From Marine Group III euryarchaeote CG-Epi4 (GTDB lineage Archaea > Thermoplasmatota > Poseidoniia > MGIII > CG-Epi1): DNA of 31,390 nucleotides. Under the pieces are notes generated by a model that was given only the letters and a program-made list of their open reading frames with translations, did not search any database and had not been told where the DNA came from. Shown here in pieces: positions 6,780 to 14,853 of this stretch (its first letter is position 1; each line of letters opens with the position of its first letter). The DNA is taken from the NCBI GenBank assembly GCA_001875365.1, contig MIYX01000024.1:1-31390 (forward strand), given 5' to 3'. Position numbers and translations under genes: made by a program.

Positions 6780-8590
6780 TAATTTGCTGCTCCAGTAAAC
6801 TTGTGAACACTGTCAAATCCTTCATCGGGTAGGGACATCATAGTTTTTGATCCTGATCCTATTGCTATTGCTCTAGATAAGGTCTCAGGCAAAATCCGCT
6901 CAAAGAAAAATCTAGCTGTTATTATCTTGTGTTCATAATAAGAGTCTACATCCTTTTTAGCAAAGGCTACTTCCAACATTAACAACCACATGTAACCCAT
7001 TGCAACCAAACCAAACTGTCTTAGATAATCTGTGGCTGCTGCACCTATTTCATAAGGATTAGAGAGGCCCTTTTGGGCCATATACATTGAAGTTTTTTGC
7101 AACCCCTTGAGTGCCTTTGCAAAAGGTTCGATAAATTCTTTTAATTCCTCATCATCTTTATTGTTCTCAATGAAATTTAATGCAGGATGGAAGAATCTTC
7201 TAAGCAAACGACCCATGTGCTGAGGCATCTTTCTTCCTGCCAAGTCGAGGGCTTGGATTCCGTTTGTCCCTTCCCATATAGGCGCTATTCGAACATCTCG
7301 GTAAAATTGTTCCATTCCATATTCCTTAATGTATCCGTGACCACCGAAAATTTGTAACATTTCGGATGTAATTTCAACACCGTAATCAGTCAGCAATGCC
7401 TTGATTATAGGCGTCATTAGTTCTACTAAATCATTATTTTCTTTTCGTACTTTGGGATCTGGATCTTTTTCATATCTATCAATTGCCAGAGCAGTCCAAC
7501 AGGCTAGCATTCTGCCTGAATCGATAAGAGATTTAGATCGCATAAGCATCCTTCTAACATCAGGGTGAACAATCAGAGGGTCGGCTTCGTCGTCTGGATT
7601 TCGAGCACCTTTTAGATCCCTGCCTTGAATTCTATCTTTAGAATAAGCTAAAGCATTTTGATATGCTATTTCAGCTTGGCCAAGTCCCTGAAGACCCACA
7701 GCTATTCTTTCTGTATTCATCATTGAAAACATTGCTGCAAGACCGTCGTTTAATTCTCCAATTAAATAACCCTCAGAACCTTCGAAGCTCATAACGCAAG
7801 TTGCAGACCCATGAACTCCCATTTTTTCCTCGATTGAAACACAATTAACGTTGTTAAAATCTCCTAAAGAACCATCATCTTTCACTTTAAATTTTGGAAT
7901 CAAAAACAGACTTATTCCTTTAACGCCCTTAGGTGCGTCAGGTAGTCTTGCCAAAACTAAATGTATTATGTTTTCTCCCATATCGTGCTCTCCACAAGAT
8001 ATGAAGATTTTTTGACCACTAACGGAATAACTGTCTCCTTCTGGCTTTGCAGTGGTCCTGATTAATCCCAGGTCAGTTCCACAGTGAGCTTCAGTCAAAC
8101 ACATAGTCCCAAACCATTCACCAGACAAAAACTTAGGAAGATATCTTTGCCTTATTTCTTGACTGCCATGCTTGTGAATGCAATGATAAGCTCCTTTAGT
8201 TAATCCCAAATATATTCCAAGTGACATATTAGCTGCGCAGGACATTTCGTCTGACAATACACTTATTACATTTGGAAATTCCATTCCACCATATTCTTGG
8301 TGTCCAAATAATTGAGTTAATCCTCCTTCAATTACAACTTTTGTAGCCTCTTTCATGGAATCTGGTACAACAACATTGCCATCTTCAAACTTAACGCCAA
8401 CTTCATCTCCCTCTTTAGCTGAAGGAAGCCAGTAATCTTCATTCATTTTTGCAAATTGTTCACTAATCATCTCAATCATATCCCATGTAGCTTCGCTATA
8501 CTCAGGATAAGAGCCTAGCTCTTTCTCAATACCCAAAACTTCACGCAAAATGAATTCATACTCTCTAAGTGGTGCTTTGTATTTTACCAT
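6779..8590 (-). CDS. Acyl-CoA dehydrogenase, large FadE/DmdC-type (about 600 aa)
   Basis: A 603-residue flavoprotein that introduces the alpha-beta double bond into acyl-CoA. The FAD/substrate signature M-C-L-T-E-A-H-C-G-T-D-L-G is at 163-175, with a second region around G-V-H-G-S-A-T-C. The catalytic base is E440 in I-A-P-I-W-E-G-T-N-G-I-Q, followed by L-A-G-R-K. A C-terminal extension of about 140 residues separates this class (Bacillus FadE, Pseudomonas long-chain enzymes, DmdC) from the short 380-residue enzymes. It sits between the FadN-like gene (1 nt away) and the dienoyl-CoA reductase, which favours fatty acyl-CoA as substrate. DmdC-type enzymes for methylthiopropionyl-CoA share the same architecture and cannot be excluded. 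Confidence 0.93.
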   Translation of the reverse strand: MVKYKAPLREYEFILREVLGIEKELGSYPEYSEATWDMIEMISEQFAKMNEDYWLPSAKEGDEVGVKFEDGNVVVPDSMKEATKVVIEGGLTQLFGHQEYGGMEFPNVISVLSDEMSCAANMSLGIYLGLTKGAYHCIHKHGSQEIRQRYLPKFLSGEWFGTMCLTEAHCGTDLGLIRTTAKPEGDSYSVSGQKIFISCGEHDMGENIIHLVLARLPDAPKGVKGISLFLIPKFKVKDDGSLGDFNNVNCVSIEEKMGVHGSATCVMSFEGSEGYLIGELNDGLAAMFSMMNTERIAVGLQGLGQAEIAYQNALAYSKDRIQGRDLKGARNPDDEADPLIVHPDVRRMLMRSKSLIDSGRMLACWTALAIDRYEKDPDPKVRKENNDLVELMTPIIKALLTDYGVEITSEMLQIFGGHGYIKEYGMEQFYRDVRIAPIWEGTNGIQALDLAGRKMPQHMGRLLRRFFHPALNFIENNKDDEELKEFIEPFAKALKGLQKTSMYMAQKGLSNPYEIGAAATDYLRQFGLVAMGYMWLLMLEVAFAKKDVDSYYEHKIITARFFFERILPETLSRAIAIGSGSKTMMSLPDEGFDSVHKFTGAAN

Positions 8591-8591
8591 T

Positions 8592-10949
8592 TTAATTCCT
8601 CAGTGGCTTACCCTTGGTAAGCATGTGTTCAAATCTATCTAATGTAGCTTCAGTCTTTACTAAATCAACGAAGCTTTCTCTCTCCATTTCCAACAGCTTG
8701 TCTTCTGAAACTTTATCCAAAAAATCTGTATCTCCTCCGGTTAAGATGTAAGCTAGTTTATCTGTTACAACAACGTCATGAGGAGTTGCATGGCCTGATT
8801 TAACTAGGTCAGAAACTGCCAAATCTAATGCTGCTTTACCTGAAAGGCCTGGTAGTTGATATTCATTAATTTCAGGAGGCACATAGCCATCTGCCAATCG
8901 TAGGCAAGTTTGCTTAGCATCGTAAAGAACTCTCGAACGATTCATTGTAATATCATCACCCTCTAACAAGAATTTCATATCTCTTGCTTCCTGAGCACTA
9001 CTTGCTACTTTAGCAGTACCTAGATTTTCAAAAATCTTAACAATACTGCCCATAGGCCCCTTTGGTGATTTTGAATCTGCGTTCCATCTTCGTATCATCT
9101 CTTTACAACCACCCCACGCAGGAACAACTCCAACCCCCACCTCAACCAGTCCAATGTAAGTTTCTGAATGGGCTTGAATTCTATCGCAAGCAAGGAGAAC
9201 TTCGCATCCGCCGCCTAGTGCAAGTCCAGATGATGCACCAACTACTGGAAAACTACCATGTTTAAGACTCATAAATGTTAATTGACCTCCCTCAACAAAT
9301 TTATCAACTTCACCCCAAGCCCCTACGTTGCATATGAAACTGGCAAGTCCCAAATTAGCACCTGCTGAAAAATTGGTCCCGTCGTTACCTATTACAAGTC
9401 CCTTAAATTTGCCAGATTCACACAAAGAAGCAGCTTCAGAAAGACCTTCCATGATCAGAGGATCAATTGAATTCATTTTACTTACAAACTCAGCAAGAAG
9501 AATTTCATCACCCATATCCCATAGCTTGATCGATGGATTTCTGAAAATTGCCGTTTTACCTCTGCTAATATCTGAAACTGAAAGATAACCCTCTGGCTTT
9601 GGAACCTTTTCGTATTTGCCACCTATTGTAAAGTAATTAAGATTATTTTCATTTTCCGAATAGAAATATCCGTCACCTACACTCTCTAAAATTTTAGGTA
9701 CATCTAAACCCTCACTTTTTAGCTTATTTACAAACCATGAAGGTCCTAATGCATCTAACATCTCAAAAGGTCCTTTTTTCCACAAAAAACCATTTTTCAT
9801 TGCTATGTCTACATTAACAACGTTTTGCGTAATTTCAGGAACTAAAGATGCTGCATATGACAAAGTTTTAGAAAGAACTTGCCAAGCAAACTTGCCTCCT
9901 TTGTCATCATACTCAACCAAAGTTCTAAGACCCTTCTTAGCAGCTTTAACACTTCGTAAATTTTTAGGTTTAATCGATCTAGAATAATTGCCAGTCTTCA
10001 AATCTCTTGATTCTTTAACTTTAGATCCTGAAGACAAATTAAGCCTGTAGAATCCACCCTTACCTTTTCTACCAGTATAACCAGAATCTACCATATCAGA
10101 AAATAGTTGGCTGATACCTAACTTTTCCTGTTCTGAGTAGGCAATACAGTATGGATCAGTCTTTGGTAAGTTTGAAATCATACTACTTGTCACATGCGGA
10201 ATTAAATCTATGCCAACTACATCAGCTAAACCGAACAATCCAGTCTTTGGAGCTCCAATAGGTCGACTCATGACTGCATCTGCTTCTTCTACAGTTAAAC
10301 CGGACTTTACAGCTTCAACCATCCCTACTAAAGTCCAATAAGTACCTATTCGGTTTCCAATAAAGCCTGGAGTGTCATTGCATACAACTACTTCTTTTCC
10401 AAGAGTTATATCGCAAAAATCTGAAACAATTTGAATTTTTTCTTGACTAACTTCATTACCTGAGACTATCTCAAGTAATCGAAGATATCTTGGAGGATTA
10501 AAAAAATGAGTAATCATAAAATCCTTGGCAAAAGATTCTGCCATCCCTTCCAAGAGCTGTTCTCTAGGTATAGTAGAAGTGTTTGATGTAATTATTGAAC
10601 CTTTCTTTCTAAACTTATCAATTTTTCTAAAGACATCATGCTTTACATCTAGCCTTTCCAAAACTACTTCAATAATCAAGTCTGCATCTTTTATGAAATC
10701 TAAATTATCCTCGATGTTCCCAGTTGTTATAAGTTTAGCATTACTTCGATGCATTAAAGGAGTTGGACTTCCCAACTTAACTGGCTTAAGCATTTTACTA
10801 ACTGCACTTTCGGCTATTACATTACGATTAATTGCGCCATCTGGTACAATATCTAATAGCGTTACTGGAAAGCCTGCGTTAGCAACCTGTGCAGCAATAC
10901 CACTGCCCATGAGACCTGCACCGATTACTGCTACTTTTTTAATTTCCAT
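8592..10949 (-). CDS. fadN: Bifunctional 3-hydroxyacyl-CoA dehydrogenase / enoyl-CoA hydratase (FadN-like)
   Basis: A 785-residue fusion. The N-terminal NAD domain has G-A-G-L-M-G-S-G at 10-17, the S-N-T-S-T segment at 122-126, and catalytic H148 and E160 in T-H-F-F-N-P-P and L-L-E-I-V-S. The 3HCDH C-terminal domain follows. The C-terminal third (about 480-690) is a crotonase domain with the oxyanion hole S-G-L-A-L-G-G-G-C-E and L-V-E-V-G-V-G-V-V-P; both hydratase glutamates are present. Dehydrogenase-first order and a length near 790 match Bacillus FadN rather than proteobacterial FadB, which is hydratase-first. It follows the thiolase directly and precedes the acyl-CoA dehydrogenase, so the trio resembles a fadN-A-E set in a different order. 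Confidence 0.94.
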   Translation of the reverse strand: MEIKKVAVIGAGLMGSGIAAQVANAGFPVTLLDIVPDGAINRNVIAESAVSKMLKPVKLGSPTPLMHRSNAKLITTGNIEDNLDFIKDADLIIEVVLERLDVKHDVFRKIDKFRKKGSIITSNTSTIPREQLLEGMAESFAKDFMITHFFNPPRYLRLLEIVSGNEVSQEKIQIVSDFCDITLGKEVVVCNDTPGFIGNRIGTYWTLVGMVEAVKSGLTVEEADAVMSRPIGAPKTGLFGLADVVGIDLIPHVTSSMISNLPKTDPYCIAYSEQEKLGISQLFSDMVDSGYTGRKGKGGFYRLNLSSGSKVKESRDLKTGNYSRSIKPKNLRSVKAAKKGLRTLVEYDDKGGKFAWQVLSKTLSYAASLVPEITQNVVNVDIAMKNGFLWKKGPFEMLDALGPSWFVNKLKSEGLDVPKILESVGDGYFYSENENNLNYFTIGGKYEKVPKPEGYLSVSDISRGKTAIFRNPSIKLWDMGDEILLAEFVSKMNSIDPLIMEGLSEAASLCESGKFKGLVIGNDGTNFSAGANLGLASFICNVGAWGEVDKFVEGGQLTFMSLKHGSFPVVGASSGLALGGGCEVLLACDRIQAHSETYIGLVEVGVGVVPAWGGCKEMIRRWNADSKSPKGPMGSIVKIFENLGTAKVASSAQEARDMKFLLEGDDITMNRSRVLYDAKQTCLRLADGYVPPEINEYQLPGLSGKAALDLAVSDLVKSGHATPHDVVVTDKLAYILTGGDTDFLDKVSEDKLLEMERESFVDLVKTEATLDRFEHMLTKGKPLRN

Positions 10950-12071
10950 TCAAACCCTTTCTAGAACTGTTGCACAGCCTTGTCCGCCGCCTACACACAT
11001 AGTTGAGAGAGCATACCGCTTTCCGGTTTCTTTCAACAGATAAGCAGCTTTACCAGTAATCCTAGCGCCGCTAGCACCTAAAGGATGTCCCATCGAAATT
11101 GCCCCGCCGTGAATGTTTAACTTGGACATATCAACACCTAACTCTTTCACGCAGGCTAAGCTCTGTGCAGCAAATGCTTCATTCATTTCAATAACATCTA
11201 TGTCTTCTAACTTGATTCCAGCACGCTCGAGAGCTTTCTGAGATGATAACACTGGTCCAATGCCCATTACCTCTGGACTGCAACCAGATATGGCCATTCC
11301 TCTAATGAATGCTAATATGTCTAAATTATTTTTCTTTGCGTAATCCTCAGAACAAACAATAACTGCTGCGGCACCGTCAGTAAGTGGGGATGAAGTTGCG
11401 GCCGTAACTACGCCATCTTTATCGAAAGCTGGCTTTAGGCCAGACATAGACTCAAGAGAAGTTTCAGGTCTAATGCATCCATCCTTGCTAACTCCGTTAA
11501 TTGAAACAATTTCATCGTCGAACTTATTTTGATCGATAGCACTAGCTGCTTTTTGATGACTTTCTAACGCCATCTTCTCTTGCTCGTCTCGAGTAATCGA
11601 ATGCTGTTTGGCTAAATTTTCAGCGGTGTGCCCCATTCCGATATACGCATCTACGTCGATTAAACTTGGATTTAACATAGGATTGAACCCTGGCATTGGA
11701 ACTCTGCTCATTGACTCAACACCACCTGCAATAAACAACTCACCAGAGCCTGACATTATTGCTCCAGCAGCTTGGTGTATGGCCTGCATAGATGAAGCAC
11801 AGAATCTATTGACAGTTACGCCACCTACACTTTTTGGAAGGTCTGACAGGAATACAACATTCCGAGCCAAATTCATTCCTTGCTCAGCCTCAGGGAAAGC
11901 ACAACCAAGAATTAAATCTTCGACATCATCAACCTTAATCTTATATTTTTCAATTAAGCCATTAACTACACCTGCAGCCAAATCATCTGGCCTAACTTTA
12001 GCCAAATCTCCTTTTTTAGCTGGTGTAAAAGCTGACCGGACATAACCACATATCACTGCGTCACTACTCAT
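10950..12071 (-). CDS. fadA: Acetyl-CoA acyltransferase (3-ketoacyl-CoA thiolase)
   Basis: A 373-residue thiolase. The acylated Cys is C91 in V-N-R-F-C-A-S-S, the His is H329 in M-G-H-P-L-G-A-S-G, and the second Cys is C359 in M-C-V-G-G-G-Q-G. The P-L-T-D-G-A-A-A segment is also conserved. Thiolysis of 3-ketoacyl-CoA completes each beta-oxidation turn. Retention of all three catalytic residues and placement as first gene before FadN favour a degradative thiolase, not the Cys-altered SCP2-like thiolases common in Archaea. The start ATG (12071) has a TATA box about 30 nt upstream, so transcription begins almost at the start codon. Its length is slightly below the usual 390. Confidence 0.94.
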   Translation of the reverse strand: MSSDAVICGYVRSAFTPAKKGDLAKVRPDDLAAGVVNGLIEKYKIKVDDVEDLILGCAFPEAEQGMNLARNVVFLSDLPKSVGGVTVNRFCASSMQAIHQAAGAIMSGSGELFIAGGVESMSRVPMPGFNPMLNPSLIDVDAYIGMGHTAENLAKQHSITRDEQEKMALESHQKAASAIDQNKFDDEIVSINGVSKDGCIRPETSLESMSGLKPAFDKDGVVTAATSSPLTDGAAAVIVCSEDYAKKNNLDILAFIRGMAISGCSPEVMGIGPVLSSQKALERAGIKLEDIDVIEMNEAFAAQSLACVKELGVDMSKLNIHGGAISMGHPLGASGARITGKAAYLLKETGKRYALSTMCVGGGQGCATVLERV

Positions 12072-12094
12072 CTACTATGCTCACTACAAATTTA

Positions 12095-12106
12095 GTATAT
12101 AAAACT
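12095..12106 (-). promoter_or_regulatory. TATA box of the fatty-acid oxidation operon
   Basis: Minus-strand reading gives AGTTTTATATACTAAA, with the TTTTATATA core centred about 29 nt upstream of the thiolase ATG at 12071. That spacing predicts a leaderless or nearly leaderless transcript. The box shares a 117-bp intergenic region with the divergent TrmB-type regulator promoter. Confidence 0.6.
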
Positions 12107-12130
12107 AAGGAAACTGATTAATTTTATAAA

Positions 12131-12141
12131 ACATTTATATA
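12131..12141 (+). promoter_or_regulatory. TATA box of the TrmB-family regulator gene
   Basis: ACATTTATATA lies about 54 nt upstream of the regulator ATG (12190), predicting initiation near 12162 and a leader of under 30 nt. A 16-bp inverted repeat starts immediately at its downstream edge. Confidence 0.5.
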
Positions 12142-12156
12142 GTTTGTAGCTAAACT
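12141..12156. promoter_or_regulatory. Candidate operator: inverted repeat next to the regulator TATA box
   Basis: AGTTTGTAGCTAAACT has perfect 5-bp arms (AGTTT/AAACT) around a 6-bp centre. It sits directly downstream of the TATA box of the TrmB-type gene, between the box and the predicted start site, where a repressor would block initiation. A looser relative (AGTTT...TAAA) overlaps the thiolase TATA box. Binding by the adjacent regulator is inference. Confidence 0.4.
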
Positions 12157-12189
12157 TACTCTTAAATAGATATACAATTATAGTGACTT

Positions 12190-12966
12190 ATGCAAGGCTT
12201 AAGCCAAAGTGACAAATTAAAATCTGAAAAAGAAATTAAGATACTAACTCAATTAGGTCTATCTAAGGATGAGGCTCACGTTTACCATGTGTTATTAGTC
12301 TCTAAAGAATCCACTGTTGGAAAAATTAGTAGATCTATTAATTTCTCACGTGCTAAAATTTACGGCATTATCGATAACCTATTGGCTGAAGGAATTGTCG
12401 TTGAAGGAAATAAACACCCGAAAACCTATTTTCCAGTAGATCCTAAGGAAATATCTGATCGTAAATTAAAATCTATTCAGAAGGCATCAAAACTTGTGGA
12501 TGAAGAACTAGCTCCACTATTCAAATCTAAACCTGTGGACTACTTGGAGACGCTTACAGTAAAGGACATGGAAATATTCGCACAAGTGGTAGACATGTGT
12601 GAAAGAGCTAATGAAACTATAGATGTTATTGCTGCCATACTTCCTTCTGAAATGCCACGAAATGTTTGTAAGGCTTTTTCCGACGCAAGTGGCCGAGGGA
12701 TAAAAGTTAGAATGTTATTTCCAGATAAAGAGACTAATTTAGATTTAAGCCGTTTGGAAGGATATTTTGAAGTTAAACTGGCAAAATCAATACCTGCCGC
12801 AGGAATCATACTTATAGACAATAGTGAATTCTGTGTAGGAGGACTAGATGTTCCTGAATCTGAAAACACACTTCTAGGCATGTGGATGAACCAACCAGAG
12901 TTGGCCAGACTTGCTAGATTAATCTTTGACAATCTATATGATTCCGCTGAAAAGTACGAAAGTTAA
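12190..12966 (+). CDS. TrmB-family transcriptional regulator
   Basis: A 258-residue protein. Residues about 17-84 form a winged helix of the TrmB type (L-G-L-S-K-D-E-A-x-V-Y-x-x-L, then a recognition helix S-R-A-K-I-Y-G-I-I-D-N-L). The C-terminal 160 residues resemble the phospholipase-D-like effector-binding domain of TrmB proteins (D-V-I-A-A-I-L-P, G-I-K-V-R-M-L-F-P, G-G-L-D-V-P). TrmB proteins usually sense small molecules and repress neighbouring transport or catabolic genes. This gene is divergent from the beta-oxidation operon with 118 bp between starts, so an acyl-CoA or fatty acid ligand is a reasonable guess but is not shown by the sequence. Confidence 0.88.
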   Translation: MQGLSQSDKLKSEKEIKILTQLGLSKDEAHVYHVLLVSKESTVGKISRSINFSRAKIYGIIDNLLAEGIVVEGNKHPKTYFPVDPKEISDRKLKSIQKASKLVDEELAPLFKSKPVDYLETLTVKDMEIFAQVVDMCERANETIDVIAAILPSEMPRNVCKAFSDASGRGIKVRMLFPDKETNLDLSRLEGYFEVKLAKSIPAAGIILIDNSEFCVGGLDVPESENTLLGMWMNQPELARLARLIFDNLYDSAEKYES

Positions 12967-12971
12967 TTCAT

Positions 12972-13157
12972 TCAAAGGCCAGGCAGTGTTCCAAAAACAT
13001 AGTAATATATGATTGCTGATAACCCGTAAAAGAAAATAAATATTTTCAGATACCTAAATAATGCCCTAAATATGAAACCAATAGTCGATATTTTGTCCTT
13101 TGGTTCATCATCTGCATGAGCAAAAGGATCCTTGTCCTTAACATCCAATCTTGCCAT
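12972..13157 (-). CDS. Small single-pass membrane protein, unknown function
   Basis: A 61-residue peptide with a charged N-terminal third (residues 1-22, many D/K) and one hydrophobic helix about 38-55, rich in aromatic residues (I-F-F-Y, Y-Y-Y). There is no recognised domain. It converges on the TrmB-type gene, with only 5 nt between stops, and diverges from the P5C dehydrogenase. The clear start, TATA-like TTTAATTTAA upstream on the minus strand and lack of any competing ORF support it as real. It could be a small membrane-complex subunit; no function can be assigned. Confidence 0.6.
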   Translation of the reverse strand: MARLDVKDKDPFAHADDEPKDKISTIGFIFRALFRYLKIFIFFYGLSAIIYYYVFGTLPGL

Positions 13158-13190
13158 AGTATGCTATAGTCTTGTTAAATTAAAGATATC

Positions 13191-13225
13191 TATTGAGACA
13201 ACTAATATTAATTGAGGTCTCGATA
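13191..13225. promoter_or_regulatory. Inverted repeat upstream of P5C dehydrogenase (candidate operator)
   Basis: TATTGAGAC (13191-13199) and GTCTCGATA (13217-13225) are inverted copies with one mismatch, separated by 17 AT-rich bases. The element ends 8 bases before the dehydrogenase ATG and lies downstream of an AT-rich TATA-like stretch at 13173-13187. It could be a dimeric repressor site or a weak 5' leader stem. Regulation is inference. Confidence 0.35.
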
Positions 13226-13233
13226 TTCAAATT

Positions 13234-14853
13234 ATGAGTTCTCACCCAAACAATGAGCCTATTCTAGATTATGAGCCCGGAAGTAGTGAAAAAGAAGCTT
13301 TATTGAAAGAATTAAACAGACAAATGGAAGAAGTTATTGAAATTCCTTGCATTATAAATGGTGAAAAAATTTACACTAACAATACGGTCACACAAGTTAT
13401 ACCTCATAACCATAGTCATATAATCGCAAATGTTCACCTTGCTGGTAAAAAAGAAATTGAAAAAGCGTGTCAATCTGCAATAGAGGCTCAAAAAGATTGG
13501 ATAGAACTTGGAATGGATAAACGTGCACAGATATTTGAAAAGTGTGCTGAGCTTCTTGCCGGAAAGTGGCGGATGAAAATTAACGCATCTACAATGCTTA
13601 ACCAGAGTAAGACTGCTTTTCAAGCTGAGATAGACGCAGCTTGTGAATTGATAGACTTTTGGAAGTTTAACGCTCACTACGTAAGAGAATTTCATGAACA
13701 ATACCAGCCATTAGTTTCACCTGAAGGTAACCTAAATACAACTGAAATTCGACCTCTAGAAGGATTCGTATTAGCTGTAACTCCATTTAATTTCACTAGT
13801 ATAGCTGCAAATCTTCCAAGCGCACCTGCAATGGTTGGTTGTACTGCACTGTGGAAACCGAGCCGAAATTCATATCATTCCAATTATTTATTGATGGAGT
13901 TGATGATGGAAGCGGGATTACCTGCAGGAGTTATTAATTTCCTTCCAGGCTCGGGATCTGAAATAACTGAGACTTGTCTATCAAATCCTGATTTTGCAGG
14001 ATTGCACTTTACAGGATCTACTGCAGTATTTCAGGGAATATGGCAACGTATCGCTGAAGCACTACCAAATCTAAGAAGCTATCCTAGAATTGTGGGCGAA
14101 ACTGGAGGCAAAGATTTCGTTGTAGCTCATCCGGATTGTGATACAAAGGGACTCTTGGTCGCACTACTAAGAGGGGCTTTTGAATATCAAGGACAAAAAT
14201 GTTCTGCTGCAAGCAGAGCATATGTTCCAAAATCTGTATGGGAAAAAATGGGAGATGACCTAGTCTCTGAGGTAGACAAAATAAAAATGGGAGATGCCTC
14301 TGATTTCTCTAACTTTATGACTGCAGTTATAGATGAAAGAGCTTTTGATAAAATAAGTGGATACATTAATAGGGCAAGTAAAGACTCGAACTGTGAAATT
14401 ATCGCTGGAGGAAATTGTAGCAATGAATCTGGATGGTTTATCGAACCCACTATTATTTTGACGAAGAATCCCGATTCAGAAACTATGGTTGAAGAAATAT
14501 TTGGGCCTGTTTTGACAGTATATGTCTATGAAGATAATGAATTTGATGAAGTGCTAGATTTGTGTGACAAAGCTTCACCATACGCACTTACGGGATCTAT
14601 TTTCTCAACTAATGAAGAAAATATCCTGAAAGCATATAATAAATTAAGATTCACAGCGGGAAATTTCTATATTAATGACAAACCTACTGGTGCTGTTGTT
14701 GGTCAACAACCATTCGGAGGTGCAAGGGCTTCGGGAACTAATGACAAAGCAGGCGGACCTCTCAATTTACTTAGATGGATTTCACCAAGATCCGTCAAAA
14801 GAAATAACCTCAAAATTCACGATTGGAAATACCCATTTATGGGTGAAAACTAA
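13234..14853 (+). CDS. 1-pyrroline-5-carboxylate (L-glutamate gamma-semialdehyde) dehydrogenase
   Basis: A 539-residue aldehyde dehydrogenase of the ALDH4/P5CDH type, oxidising glutamate semialdehyde to glutamate with NAD+, the last step of proline (and arginine) catabolism. Class-specific features are N-N-E-P-I-L-D-Y-E-P-G-S near the N-terminus, Q-V-I-P-H-N-H at 54-60, P-F-N-F at 184-187, catalytic base E289 in V-G-E-T-G-G-K and nucleophile C323 in Y-Q-G-Q-K-C-S-A-A-S-R. The length matches stand-alone eukaryotic and Bacteroidetes-like enzymes. No proline dehydrogenase gene is present in this window, so the partner must be elsewhere. The stop shares bases with the convergent hydrolase stop. 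Confidence 0.93.
   Translation: MSSHPNNEPILDYEPGSSEKEALLKELNRQMEEVIEIPCIINGEKIYTNNTVTQVIPHNHSHIIANVHLAGKKEIEKACQSAIEAQKDWIELGMDKRAQIFEKCAELLAGKWRMKINASTMLNQSKTAFQAEIDAACELIDFWKFNAHYVREFHEQYQPLVSPEGNLNTTEIRPLEGFVLAVTPFNFTSIAANLPSAPAMVGCTALWKPSRNSYHSNYLLMELMMEAGLPAGVINFLPGSGSEITETCLSNPDFAGLHFTGSTAVFQGIWQRIAEALPNLRSYPRIVGETGGKDFVVAHPDCDTKGLLVALLRGAFEYQGQKCSAASRAYVPKSVWEKMGDDLVSEVDKIKMGDASDFSNFMTAVIDERAFDKISGYINRASKDSNCEIIAGGNCSNESGWFIEPTIILTKNPDSETMVEEIFGPVLTVYVYEDNEFDEVLDLCDKASPYALTGSIFSTNEENILKAYNKLRFTAGNFYINDKPTGAVVGQQPFGGARASGTNDKAGGPLNLLRWISPRSVKRNNLKIHDWKYPFMGEN

Noticed and set aside
10525..11043. 172-aa plus-strand open frame opposite fadN/thiolase
   Set aside because: It lies fully antisense to strongly conserved FadN and thiolase coding sequence and has a low-complexity, unrecognisable composition; other antisense frames (11608-12045, 12540-12932, 1915-2325, 13312-13701) fail for the same reason.
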